Source: Betaproteobacteria bacterium UBA931 | GTDB lineage: Bacteria > Pseudomonadota > Gammaproteobacteria > Burkholderiales > Casimicrobiaceae | Assembly (NCBI GenBank): GCA_002293615.1 | Contig: DBDN01000006.1 | Location: forward strand, 35,985 to 44,936 | DNA: 8,952 nucleotides | Direction of reading: 5' to 3' | Shown: positions 1 to 6,824 of the stretch, one piece after another | Numbering within the stretch: position 1 is the stretch's first letter | How the letters are laid out: each line of letters opens with the position of its first letter | Program-made: the position numbers and the translations under genes | The notes under the pieces: model-generated | Database searches by the model: none | Seen by the model: the letters and a program-made list of their open reading frames with translations, nothing else | Told to the model about the DNA's origin: nothing

Positions 1-8
1 TTTTCCGA

Positions 9-614
9 ATGAATAAAACCATACCCTTGATTTATCTGGCGTCACAAAGCCCGCGCCGACAAGCGCTTTTGACACAAGCGGGCATATCGTTTTCGGTGCT
101 AGCGCTACAAGAAGACGATGTTATTGAAGTGCCGCGCAACGGAGAGCCGGCGCATGCTTATGTGTTACGTATGGCGCGCACAAAGGCGATCATGGGACGG
201 CGACGGATGCGTCAGCGCCATTTACCGTCGTTGCCGGTATTGGGTGCCGATACGGAAGTGGTACTTGACGGGCGTATTTTTGGCAAGCCGGAAAGCGCGG
301 CGAGCGCTAAAGAAATGCTGAGGATGCTTTCCGGTAGAACACATGAGGTACTGACGGCAATCGCACTGGCTTTGCCGCAATGTACGACAAGCCGGATAGT
401 CGTGTCGCAGGTGACATTCAAAGCGTTAAGCGATGATGAGATTATGCGTTATCTTGAAACCAATGAACCGTTCGGCAAGGCGGGCGCTTACGCAATTCAG
501 GGTCGTGGTACGATGCTGATTACGCATATATCCGGAAGTTATACCGGGATTGTCGGGCTACCCTTATACGAAACGGTGCAAATACTTACAACACAAGCGG
601 GTCTCGTGTTATAA
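9..614 (+). CDS. maf: Maf/YhdE-type nucleoside triphosphate pyrophosphatase
   Basis: A 201-residue protein of the Maf/HAM1-like fold. The family hydrolyses nucleoside triphosphates, including modified ones, to the monophosphate and pyrophosphate in the cytoplasm. The sequence shows the N-terminal substrate-binding motif LASQSPRR (residues 10-17), the GADT motif with Asp81 where the family has its catalytic acid, FGKP (91-94), SGRTHEV (108-114) and the C-terminal block KAGAYAIQGRG (157-167). The overall pattern resembles E. coli YhdE, the dTTP/UTP-preferring branch, more than YceF; that subfamily call is from memory. Length is normal. The ATG start lies only eight bases from the window edge, so no ribosome binding site can be judged. 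rng follows 29 bases downstream on the same strand, an arrangement common in beta- and gammaproteobacteria, so the two are probably co-transcribed. Confidence 0.95.
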   Translation: MNKTIPLIYLASQSPRRQALLTQAGISFSVLALQEDDVIEVPRNGEPAHAYVLRMARTKAIMGRRRMRQRHLPSLPVLGADTEVVLDGRIFGKPESAASAKEMLRMLSGRTHEVLTAIALALPQCTTSRIVVSQVTFKALSDDEIMRYLETNEPFGKAGAYAIQGRGTMLITHISGSYTGIVGLPLYETVQILTTQAGLVL

Positions 615-643
615 AACCAACATAGAAACGGATTGCTTCGTTT

Positions 644-2107
644 ATGTCGCAAGAAATTTTAGTGAATGTCACGCCTCATGAAACACGGGCTGCTGTGCTC
701 GGGCAAGGTGCTGTCGAAGAACTTTATATTGAACGTGCTAATGCCCGTGGTTTCGTGGGCAATATTTATTTCGGACGTATCGTACGCGTTTTACCGGGCA
801 TGCAGAGCGCGTTCGTTGATATTGGTTTGGAACGTGCCGCGTTTTTGCACGTTGCCGATATTTTTGAAAATCGCACGAATAACGAAGAAGGTCGCCCGAT
901 TGAACATTTACTGCACGAAGGGCAAACACTGCTTGTTCAGGTAATCAAAGATCCGATCGGCGCGAAAGGCGCGCGTTTATCGACACAAATCAGCCTTGCC
1001 GGACGTCTCCTTGTTTATTTGCCTCAGGATGCGCATATCGGTATTTCCCAGCGTATTGAAAATGAAACCGATCGGGAAGCCTTGCGTGAACGATTGCGTT
1101 CGTTGCTGCCTGAGGACCAGGAGGAATCCGGTGGCTTTATTGTGCGCACGATGGCAGAACGCGCCAGCGAAGAGGAATTTAAAGCAGATATCAATTATTT
1201 GACCAGTTTCTGGCGTGATCTTCTGAAGAAGAGCATGTCATTGCCGGTGCCGTCGCTTGTGCATCAGGATTTTCGCTTGCATCAGCGTTTATTGCGCGAC
1301 CTTGTTTCCGAGGAAACGCAGGCAATCATTGTTGACGATATTGAAACAATGAATTCCATGCGCGCTTTTGCCAAGCAATATGTCGCCGCAATTCAGGAAG
1401 AAAAGATTATTCTTTACCAAAGTGATCGGCCGTTGTTTGAGCGCTATGGTGTCGAAGAAGAGCTAAATAAAGCGCTGGCACGGCGCGTTGATCTCAAATC
1501 TGGCGGCTACCTGATTTTTGACCAAACCGAGGCGTTGACCAGCGTTGATGTCAATACCGGTGCTTTCGTTGATGGGCGAAATTTTGAAGATACGGTATTC
1601 AAAACCAACCTTGAAGCCGCACATGCCATCGCGCGCCAGTTGCGATTGCGTAATCTTGGCGGGATTATCGTTATTGACTTTATTGACATGGATCGTTTGA
1701 CGTATCAGGAAGCGGTGCTCGACGAATTAAACCGCGCTTTAGAAAAAGATCGCACGCGCTTGAGCGTTAACGGCTTTACCCGTCTTGGTTTGGTGGAGAT
1801 GACGCGCAAGCGCACCCGTGAATCGCTGGCGCATGTGTTATGTGAACCGTGTCCGACGTGTCATGGGCGCGGTGAAATGAAAACAGCGCAGACGGTGTGT
1901 TATGAAATTCTTCGCGAGATTGAGCGCGAAGCGCGACAGTTTCCGGCACGAGAATTTCGCATTCTTGCCTCGCAGGCAGTGATTGATCGTTTTCTTGATG
2001 AGGATTCGCAAAGCCTGGTCTGGCTTGCCGATCGTATCGGAAAAGCCATTTCAATGCAGGTTGAAACACTTTATACGCAAGAGCAATACGATATAGTGAT
2101 CGTTTGA
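644..2107 (+). CDS. rng: Ribonuclease G
   Basis: A 487-residue endoribonuclease of the RNase E/G family, which cuts single-stranded AU-rich RNA, matures the 5' end of 16S rRNA and takes part in mRNA turnover. Residues 1-35 match the RNase G start (ILVNVTPHETRAAVL). An S1-like RNA-binding region covers roughly 36-125 (GNIYFGRIVRVLPGMQSAFVDIG begins it at 39). The catalytic metal aspartates are visible as Asp302 in SVDVNTG and Asp345 in VIDFIDM, matching Asp303 and Asp346 of E. coli RNase E. The zinc-link cysteines are Cys403 and Cys406 in CPTCHGRG. The protein ends soon after the small domain and has no long degradosome scaffold tail, which favours RNase G over RNase E. No strong Shine-Dalgarno sequence precedes the ATG. 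The stop codon overlaps the dgkA start by one base. Confidence 0.97.
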   Translation: MSQEILVNVTPHETRAAVLGQGAVEELYIERANARGFVGNIYFGRIVRVLPGMQSAFVDIGLERAAFLHVADIFENRTNNEEGRPIEHLLHEGQTLLVQVIKDPIGAKGARLSTQISLAGRLLVYLPQDAHIGISQRIENETDREALRERLRSLLPEDQEESGGFIVRTMAERASEEEFKADINYLTSFWRDLLKKSMSLPVPSLVHQDFRLHQRLLRDLVSEETQAIIVDDIETMNSMRAFAKQYVAAIQEEKIILYQSDRPLFERYGVEEELNKALARRVDLKSGGYLIFDQTEALTSVDVNTGAFVDGRNFEDTVFKTNLEAAHAIARQLRLRNLGGIIVIDFIDMDRLTYQEAVLDELNRALEKDRTRLSVNGFTRLGLVEMTRKRTRESLAHVLCEPCPTCHGRGEMKTAQTVCYEILREIEREARQFPAREFRILASQAVIDRFLDEDSQSLVWLADRIGKAISMQVETLYTQEQYDIVIV

Positions 2108-2451
2108 TGAAACGTATTATTAACGCTTTTTTATTTTCGCTGGATGGCCTTACCGCCACGTGGCATGACGAAGCGGCATTTCGCAATCTGGTGGTGTTGG
2201 CATTGGCGGGTATTTTTGCGGCGCTTTTTCTTCCGTTATCGATACTCGCTAAAGTTTTGCTGGTTTTTTTTCATGTGCAGACGCTTGTTATCGAGTTATT
2301 GAATACCGCTGTTGAAGCAGCTATTGACCGTATTGGGGAAGAGCGGCATGCACTTTCCAAAAAAGCCAAAGATTGCGGCAGTGCCGCACAGTTTGTCATG
2401 TTGATCGCGTTGGGCGGATTGTGGCTATCGGCGTTGCTGGGGCTGATTTAA
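2107..2451 (+). CDS. dgkA: Diacylglycerol kinase (DgkA family)
   Basis: A 114-residue inner-membrane enzyme of the prokaryotic DgkA family, which phosphorylates diacylglycerol to phosphatidic acid with ATP and recycles lipid released during envelope polymer synthesis. An amphipathic N-terminus is followed by three membrane spans at about residues 26-44, 46-65 and 94-113. The family's polar active-site residues are all visible: Glu22 (DEAAFRN), Glu63, Asn66 and Glu70 in VIELLNTAVEAAIDRIG, Asp74, and Lys88-Asp89 in KKAKDCGSAA. The ATG at 2107 is preferred over the TTG directly before it, because it gives the common start MKRI. It overlaps the rng stop as TGATG, so translation is probably coupled to rng. 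No hairpin terminator is seen after the stop. Confidence 0.96.
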   Translation: MKRIINAFLFSLDGLTATWHDEAAFRNLVVLALAGIFAALFLPLSILAKVLLVFFHVQTLVIELLNTAVEAAIDRIGEERHALSKKAKDCGSAAQFVMLIALGGLWLSALLGLI

Positions 2452-2480
2452 ATATAAATAAAAAAAAACAACAGGAATAC

Positions 2481-3251
2481 TTACGCATGGTTTTCCGTCT
2501 CTTCATTTTTCTTCCGTTCTTTTTTTAAGAAGAGCTTTGCAAGAAACATTCCGAATTCGTAAAGGATCCACAAAGGAAATGCCAAAAATAATTGTGAAAC
2601 GACATCCGGCGGCGTAAAAATTGCCGCAATGACGAAAGCGCCGACGATGATGTACGGGCGGGCGTTGCGTAATTGCTCAAGCGAGCATACGCCCATGAAC
2701 ACCAGCACCAACACGATTACCGGCGTTTCAAAAGTAATTCCAAAAGCGAGAAACATCGTCAGCGTAAACCCCAAATATTTATCGATATCGGTCATCATGC
2801 TGACACCGTCTGGAGTCATTTTGGCAAGGAACCCGAAAACTACCGGGAAAACAGCAAAATAGGCAAACGCCATGCCGATAAAAAATAAAATAAAACTGGA
2901 GAACGCCAACGGGAATACCAGCCGTTTTTCATTTTGATAAAGTCCGGGCGCAATGAACGCCCAGAGTTGCCAAAGAATGTAAGGCAATGCAATCAGGAAC
3001 GAAACCATTAGCGTTACCTTGATCGGGACAAAGAACGGCGCGGTGACTTCGGTAGCGATCATGCTCGACCCTTCAGGAAGCGCGCTCATTAGCGGCGCGG
3101 CAAGAAAGGTATAAATATCGCGCGCCCAATAAAAAAGTGCCAGAAACACTACGAGCATCGACAGCATCGAACGTAGCAAACGGGTACGCAATTCGACTAA
3201 ATGTGAAATAAACGTTTCTTCCTGCGAATTGCTTTTCTCGGGTTGGTTCAT
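2481..3251 (-). CDS. tatC: Twin-arginine translocase subunit TatC
   Basis: A 256-residue polytopic inner-membrane protein with six predicted spans, close to the 258 residues of E. coli TatC. TatC with TatB recognises the twin-arginine signal peptide of folded export substrates. The N-terminal cytosolic motif SHLVELRTRLL (16-26) and the first-loop signature LWAFIAPGLYQNEKR (96-110) are intact. The latter contains Phe99 and Glu108, equivalent to signal-peptide-binding Phe94 and Glu103 of E. coli. Glu175 in FGITFETPV matches E. coli Glu170, and FTPPDVVSQ (212-220) is the conserved block before the last span. The C-terminus is a charged cytosolic tail. The start codon overlaps the tatB stop as ATGA and has no good ribosome binding site of its own, which points to translational coupling. 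The gene converges on dgkA. Confidence 0.98.
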   Translation of the reverse strand: MNQPEKSNSQEETFISHLVELRTRLLRSMLSMLVVFLALFYWARDIYTFLAAPLMSALPEGSSMIATEVTAPFFVPIKVTLMVSFLIALPYILWQLWAFIAPGLYQNEKRLVFPLAFSSFILFFIGMAFAYFAVFPVVFGFLAKMTPDGVSMMTDIDKYLGFTLTMFLAFGITFETPVIVLVLVFMGVCSLEQLRNARPYIIVGAFVIAAIFTPPDVVSQLFLAFPLWILYEFGMFLAKLFLKKERKKNEETENHA

Positions 3252-3853
3252 GGCGTGGTACGTGGTTTTTCGTCGTCGCTTTTTTGCTCGGCGGGCTCGG
3301 GAATACTAAGAGTGATGTCCCCTTTCAAGAATGAAGGAACCTGGTAATCAGCGGGGTTTGCGGCAAAGGTATCGGGATTGTGGCCGGAACCATCGTTTGT
3401 TTTATTCTCAACAACAAGCGTATTTTCTTTTATGGCAGTTGGCATTACCTCATCTTTTTCCGCAGTGGAGGTTTCTGACGCCATTTTCGTTTCGGTGTTG
3501 CTTTCGCGGTTTTCCTGCGCCGTTGTTTTTTCCGTAGCGATGTTTTTTAATTCAGATTCCATCGATTGCAGGTCTTTGCCGAGCGACTGGACACTTTTTT
3601 GCGCATCGTTAACAGTTGAACGCACAGTGTTTTCAAGGTCTTTGCCGATATTGCTGATCGTTTGGGTGGCCTTTTTGAAATCCTCCAGTTCCATTTCACG
3701 CTGGATGTCCGATTTGATGTCGCTGACGTAACGCTGCGCGCGCCCCATCACATGAGCGATGGTGCGCACTGTTTTCGGTAGCCGTTGCGGTCCAACCACC
3801 ACCACCGCGACGACCGCAATGACCATGATTTCAGAAAAACTGATATCAAACAT
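3248..3853 (-). CDS. tatB: Twin-arginine translocase subunit TatB
   Basis: A 201-residue single-span membrane protein that partners TatC in the Tat substrate receptor. The short N-terminus MFDISFSEI includes the polar residue Glu8 typical of TatB. The span (about 6-20) ends in the hinge VGPQRLP (20-26). A long amphipathic and probably coiled helix follows (about 27-115, including EMELEDFKKA). The remainder is a low-complexity polar and acidic tail rich in Glu, Thr, Asn and Ser, making it somewhat longer than E. coli TatB (171 residues). GPxRLP and Glu8 separate it from the paralogue TatA just upstream. tatA lies 33 bases away and tatC overlaps by four bases. A modest AGG ribosome-binding element lies about eight bases before the ATG. 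Confidence 0.96.
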   Translation of the reverse strand: MFDISFSEIMVIAVVAVVVVGPQRLPKTVRTIAHVMGRAQRYVSDIKSDIQREMELEDFKKATQTISNIGKDLENTVRSTVNDAQKSVQSLGKDLQSMESELKNIATEKTTAQENRESNTETKMASETSTAEKDEVMPTAIKENTLVVENKTNDGSGHNPDTFAANPADYQVPSFLKGDITLSIPEPAEQKSDDEKPRTTP

Positions 3854-3886
3854 TATAGGTACCTAAAAACGCATTCGTGCGCGAAA

Positions 3887-4126
3887 TCAGGCTTCGGTTT
3901 TGTCGTTTTCTTTTTTAACTTCGGCGTCGATGGTTTGCCCGTTGGCAATTTTCTGCTTGGGTGCATCTGTCGCGTTTTCATTTTCCGTTGCTTCTTTCAT
4001 GCCGTCTTTGAAACCTTTGACGGCCTTGCCAAGATCGCCGCCGAGATTGGCCAGCTTTTTGGTGCCGAATATCAAAACAACGACCAATAATACGATCAGC
4101 CAATGCCAAATACTGAAGGACCCCAT
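3887..4126 (-). CDS. tatA: Twin-arginine translocase subunit TatA
   Basis: A 79-residue single-span protein that oligomerises to let folded Tat substrates cross the inner membrane. Residues 1-20 hold the short span beginning MGSFSIWHWLIV. It is followed by the diagnostic hinge FGTKKL (20-25) and the amphipathic helix NLGGDLGKAVKGFKDGM, in which Phe39 corresponds to the conserved TatA phenylalanine. The tail is short, polar and charged. An AAGGAG ribosome binding site lies upstream in the leftward direction (about 4132-4139), supporting this ATG. It is the first of three consecutive tat genes and lies 67 bases after the HIT-family gene. Confidence 0.97.
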   Translation of the reverse strand: MGSFSIWHWLIVLLVVVLIFGTKKLANLGGDLGKAVKGFKDGMKEATENENATDAPKQKIANGQTIDAEVKKENDKTEA

Positions 4127-4193
4127 ATTTTTTCTCCTTTATTTCCCGATGTGGTTACCGATGATCTCTATATACTGCAAACAATGAATGAAA

Positions 4194-4547
4194 CTAGTTT
4201 GCCAACATTCTGCCCAGCGGCTCCGGACCGCTGATAATGTGAAAATGCAAATGCTGAACCTCCTGATTGCCGATACTTCCGGCATTAACGATCAGGCGAA
4301 AGCCTTTATCTGCTTTCTGTATTTCTGCCAGTTTTGGTACAAGCGCCATCATTTTTCCCAAAAGAGCGGCATCCGTTTCTGTGACGTTTGCCAGCGACGC
4401 AATATGTTTCTTTGGAATGAGCAGAACGTGTATCGGCGCTACCGGATTGATATCAAGAAACGCCAGAACATCATCGTCTTCATAAACTTTTTGAGCGGGA
4501 ATCTCGCCGTGCACGATTTTGCAGAAAACGCAGTCGTTGTGTGCCAT
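4194..4547 (-). CDS. HIT-family (HinT-like) nucleotide hydrolase
   Basis: A 117-residue histidine-triad protein. The family hydrolyses adenosine phosphoramidates and aminoacyl-adenylates in the cytosol. The triad is HLHFHII, with His99, His101 and His103; the middle histidine is the nucleophile in HinT. NAG (88-90) and GNQEVQHL before the triad are also typical, and the C-terminus PLGRMLAN resembles that of E. coli HinT. The N-terminal CVFCKI (6-11) is a CxxC pair, which binds zinc in some bacterial members. Two adjacent ATGs (4550 and 4547) are possible starts. The second gives MAHNDCVFCKI, the usual family beginning. An in-frame GTG at 4598 would add an atypical hydrophobic N-terminus and is not favoured. 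No strong ribosome binding site is seen. Its place ahead of tatABC is a recurrent order in betaproteobacteria. Confidence 0.94.
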   Translation of the reverse strand: MAHNDCVFCKIVHGEIPAQKVYEDDDVLAFLDINPVAPIHVLLIPKKHIASLANVTETDAALLGKMMALVPKLAEIQKADKGFRLIVNAGSIGNQEVQHLHFHIISGPEPLGRMLAN

Positions 4548-4550
4548 CAT

Positions 4551-4846
4551 GGTGATACTTTGATACGTAAAAAAGAATAGTTTACCCCGAAAAGCCACCC
4601 AAAATCGTCCTATGCTTGATATACAAATATATTGGCAATTTTTCCTCGATCAGTATTGCAAAATTTCATTGTTTTTTTGCCGGTGATGGTGTGACTATTC
4701 CCCGACTGTGTTTCTCCAATATTTTGCTTTTATAACAGTGATAAAAAAAGAACATCACATGATCAAGACATGTAATGTATCCTAGGGCTATGCCGCTATG
4801 TTTTTATTCAATTGTGCTTTTCTTAAACAAAAAAAGAGGATTTACC
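4551..4846. other. Divergent intergenic region, HIT gene / peroxidase gene
   Basis: About 296 bases lie between the leftward HIT gene and the rightward peroxidase gene, so promoters for both directions should be here. The DNA is AT-rich. I see no pair of -35 and -10 boxes with good spacing in either direction that I would defend. The right half holds short inverted repeats, described separately. No RNA gene or conserved small gene is recognisable. The sequence just before 4847 is a good ribosome binding site. Confidence 0.5.
4738..4773. promoter_or_regulatory. Candidate operator: two inverted repeats upstream of the peroxidase gene
   Basis: A perfect GTGAT (4738-4742) and ATCAC (4754-4758) pair has an 11-base spacer, and an ACATG (4757-4761) and CATGT (4769-4773) pair has a 7-base spacer. 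Together they lie 74-109 bases before the peroxidase start, where a regulator could bind. The spacing fits neither the FNR/ANR consensus (TTGAT-N4-ATCAA) nor CRP (TGTGA-N6-TCACA), and I see no OxyR-type pattern. Five-base arms arise easily by chance in AT-rich DNA. Confidence 0.22.
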
Positions 4847-4849
4847 ATG
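4832..4849 (+). promoter_or_regulatory. Ribosome binding site deciding the peroxidase start
   Basis: AAAAAGAGGA sits about seven bases before the ATG at 4847. An in-frame ATG at 4775 would add 24 residues in front of an otherwise complete signal peptide and lacks a comparable site, so 4847 is chosen. Confidence 0.75.
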
Positions 4850-5887
4850 AAGATATTACGCTTGATCTCATTACTGATGCTGATGTTGCCGCTCGCCGCA
4901 GGAGCGCAGAATAAAGAAGCTGAATTACTGAAAGAGGCGCAGGGGTTATTTGAGCCGATTGATAAACCGCCAGTTAAAATTACTGATAATGAAATTACAC
5001 CAGCCAAAATTGAATTGGGCAAACAGCTTTATTTTGATCCGCGATTGTCATCAAGCGGCTTGATCAGTTGCAATACTTGCCATAATTTGGGGCTGGGCGG
5101 TGATGATGGTTTGCCCGTTGCGATTGGGCATGACTGGAAAAAAGGGCCGCGCAACTCACCGACCGTGTTTAATTCGGTATTCAACGCGGCGCAATTCTGG
5201 GACGGACGCGCGGCGGACCTCAAGGAGCAAGCCAAGGGTCCGATTCAGGCAGGTGTTGAAATGAACAGTACGCCGGAATTGGTGGTTGCAACCCTGAAAA
5301 GTATTCCGGGTTATCGGGAACCTTTTGCCAAGGCGTTTGGCAAAGGCGACGTCATCACATTTGATAACGTGGCGCGCGCGATTGAGGCATTTGAGGCGAC
5401 GTTGATAACGCCGGATTCCGCTTTTGATCATTATCTCAAAGGCGACCAAAGCGCGCTGAACGAACAGCAAAAGCGCGGACTTAAAACGTTTATCGACCAA
5501 AGCTGCGCATCATGCCATAACGGTGTGAACTTGGGTGGGCAAAATTATTTCCCGTTCGGGCTAGTTGAAAAGCCGGAAGCTAAGTTGCTGCCGCCGGGCG
5601 ATAAAGGACGTTTTGCCATTACCAATACCGAAGGTGATGATTATGTGTTTCGCGCTTCATCGTTGCGTAATATTGCGATTACCGCGCCGTATTTTCACAC
5701 GGGCCAGATTCGCGACTTGCGCGATGCGATTGCCATTATGGCGACAACACAGCTCGGCGCGAAGATGAACGATAAAGATATTGACGATGTCGCCGCATTT
5801 TTACAGACATTAACCGGCAAAAAACCGACGGTGAGCTATCCTGATTTACCGCCCAGCACTGCAAAAACACCGGTACCGGTACAATAA
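4847..5887 (+). CDS. Periplasmic di-heme cytochrome c peroxidase
   Basis: A 346-residue bacterial cytochrome c peroxidase (CcpA/MauG superfamily), which reduces hydrogen peroxide to water in the periplasm with electrons from small c-type cytochromes or other donors. Residues 1-20 form a Sec signal peptide (MKILRLISLLMLMLPLAAGA) with likely cleavage after AGA. The two heme c motifs are CNTCH (75-79, N-terminal peroxidatic heme) and CASCH (220-224, electron-transfer heme). Other residues matching Pseudomonas aeruginosa CcpA are His95 in AIGHDW (distal ligand of the low-potential heme), Trp118 in FWDGR, Glu138 in GVEMN and Met298 in AIMATTQLG (distal Met ligand of the high-potential heme). FRASSLRNIAITAPYFHTG (268-286) is the usual C-terminal block. 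The length and ligands favour a true peroxidase over MauG. The gene stands alone and ends in a strong terminator. Confidence 0.97.
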   Translation: MKILRLISLLMLMLPLAAGAQNKEAELLKEAQGLFEPIDKPPVKITDNEITPAKIELGKQLYFDPRLSSSGLISCNTCHNLGLGGDDGLPVAIGHDWKKGPRNSPTVFNSVFNAAQFWDGRAADLKEQAKGPIQAGVEMNSTPELVVATLKSIPGYREPFAKAFGKGDVITFDNVARAIEAFEATLITPDSAFDHYLKGDQSALNEQQKRGLKTFIDQSCASCHNGVNLGGQNYFPFGLVEKPEAKLLPPGDKGRFAITNTEGDDYVFRASSLRNIAITAPYFHTGQIRDLRDAIAIMATTQLGAKMNDKDIDDVAAFLQTLTGKKPTVSYPDLPPSTAKTPVPVQ

Positions 5888-5909
5888 TTTTGCCAAATCC
5901 AAATGTGAT

Positions 5910-5945
5910 AAAACCGCCAGAAAATCAGGCGGTTTTATTTTTTTC
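5910..5945 (+). terminator. Intrinsic terminator of the peroxidase gene
   Basis: A perfect nine-base-pair stem, AAAACCGCC (5910-5918) with GGCGGTTTT (5928-5936), encloses a nine-base loop and is followed by a nearly pure T tract to 5944. It begins 22 bases after the peroxidase stop. On the opposite strand the same stem is followed by only four Ts, so it might also act weakly on leftward transcripts from the lipoprotein gene. Confidence 0.9.
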
Positions 5946-6102
5946 TTGGTGAAAACGAATTCGAAACGACGCTCAAATAATTGTCGTTGTTATCTGGCGC
6001 CAAGGAATGCAGAAGTTTGAAATTTAATAGAGATAAAAAACAAAAAGTATTCTCCATTTTCTAGCTATCTGGCTCTTTCCTTTTTTCCAATTTTGAATAG
6101 GT

Positions 6103-6777
6103 CTAGTTATTATTCAGAAATGACGCTGCCTCTTTAATTACCTGCTCACGATAATCGGTAAGGGCTTGTCCTATGATTTCTATCCACGCACTATCTGTCG
6201 CGATTTGCCGCGACTCTTCCGTATGTACACTGATGGTGTTTGGTGTTACAGCGCCGGATAGCTGAAGATCGGTAGCAATATCTGTATTAAGTTTTATTGC
6301 CCAAAATCCTGGCTGAAGCCAAGCCCAAAACTTTTTAATATATACATCTATTGTCAATACATCTGGACTTCCAGCGTTTTCAGTTTCGATCCGGTAACCC
6401 GCTTGTGTAAGAGCGGCAGAAAGGTTTTTACGGATTTCGCTTTCTACAGTTTGTCCATCTTGTAAAAGAATGTCGCCTAAAGCTTTTCCATAAGCGTTAC
6501 GCTTTCGACCAACAGCACGAGCCTTTAATTCTTCGGAAGCATTATTGGCGCCTTCAAAACCAAGCGATGGCGTACTGGGATCTTTGGGAGCATGCTCAAA
6601 CACACGTTCATCTTTAATGTGCCGAATAATTACTGTTTGTCCTGATGCCACTGCTGCGGTGTTGATTGATTTGGTTGGGTCATCAAGTGAGATTTCGCTA
6701 CGGCTCGTTGCGCAACCGGCTAATGCAGCACAGATAAAAACAATGGCAACAAGCTTAGGGTTGCTTTTAAATAACAT
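6103..6777 (-). CDS. Conserved lipoprotein of unknown function
   Basis: A 224-residue predicted lipoprotein. The signal peptide (1-21) has a lysine-containing n-region, a hydrophobic core and the lipobox LAGC, with lipidated Cys22. Ala at position +2 gives no inner-membrane retention signal, so outer-membrane placement is likely by the E. coli rule. The mature part has no catalytic motif I recognise. Notable stretches are a polar block around IRHIKDERVFEHAPKDPSTP (51-70), a Gly/Arg/Lys-rich block near 89-100 (VGRKRNAYGKAL) and an aromatic strand, FWAWLQPGFWAIKL (150-163). The layout of lipobox, alpha/beta body and a late helix loosely recalls YajG-type lipoproteins, but I would not assign that family. 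The ATG at 6777 is chosen because a strong GGGGAGGAG lies just before it; an in-frame ATG at 6804 would spoil the signal peptide. The gene is transcribed alone. Confidence 0.88.
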   Translation of the reverse strand: MLFKSNPKLVAIVFICAALAGCATSRSEISLDDPTKSINTAAVASGQTVIIRHIKDERVFEHAPKDPSTPSLGFEGANNASEELKARAVGRKRNAYGKALGDILLQDGQTVESEIRKNLSAALTQAGYRIETENAGSPDVLTIDVYIKKFWAWLQPGFWAIKLNTDIATDLQLSGAVTPNTISVHTEESRQIATDSAWIEIIGQALTDYREQVIKEAASFLNNN

Positions 6778-6793
6778 GATCTCCTCCCCTAAT
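6778..6793 (-). promoter_or_regulatory. Strong ribosome binding site of the lipoprotein gene
   Basis: Read leftward, AGGGGAGGAG ends about three to four bases before the ATG at 6777 and has extensive complementarity to the 16S rRNA tail. It fixes the start and suggests efficient translation. Confidence 0.8.
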
Positions 6794-6795
6794 AG

Positions 6796-6824
6796 TTTAG
6801 ACAAATTAAATCTTAATCATTCAA
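6796..6824 (-). promoter_or_regulatory. Possible sigma-70 promoter of the lipoprotein gene
   Basis: Read leftward, TTGAAT (6824-6819) and TCTAAA (6801-6796) are separated by 17 bases, and each matches four of six consensus positions. The transcript would start just before the ribosome binding site and have a very short leader. The region is AT-rich, so chance matches are common. Confidence 0.33.

Noticed and set aside
1776..2186. Open frame of 136 codons opposite the end of rng and start of dgkA
   Set aside because: It covers the conserved coding sequence of RNase G and DgkA on the other strand and has low-quality composition; it is a shadow.
3378..3731. Plus-strand open frame of 117 codons with hydrophobic segments, opposite tatB
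   Set aside because: The apparent hydrophobicity is the complement of the charged TatB helix codons; TatB is clearly the real product.
3856..3865. Perfect 10-base palindrome TAGGTACCTA before tatB
   Set aside because: With no loop it cannot form a useful RNA hairpin, and a single short palindrome over a ribosome binding site is likely chance.
4188..4580. Open frame of 130 codons on the plus strand opposite the HIT gene
   Set aside because: The minus strand carries the complete histidine-triad protein. The plus-strand translation has no recognisable feature.
4762..4766. ATCAA half-site suggesting FNR/ANR control of the peroxidase gene
   Set aside because: The partner half would have to be TTGAT at 4753-4757, where the sequence is CATCA; only half of a site is present.
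5156..5500. Open frame of 114 codons opposite the peroxidase gene
   Set aside because: It is fully inside a well-conserved coding region and is basic and featureless, typical of antisense shadow frames.
5965..5988. Inverted repeat AACGAC/GTCGTT that might terminate the leftward lipoprotein transcript
   Set aside because: The stem is six pairs with a 12-base loop, and no T tract follows in the leftward direction, so it is too weak to call.
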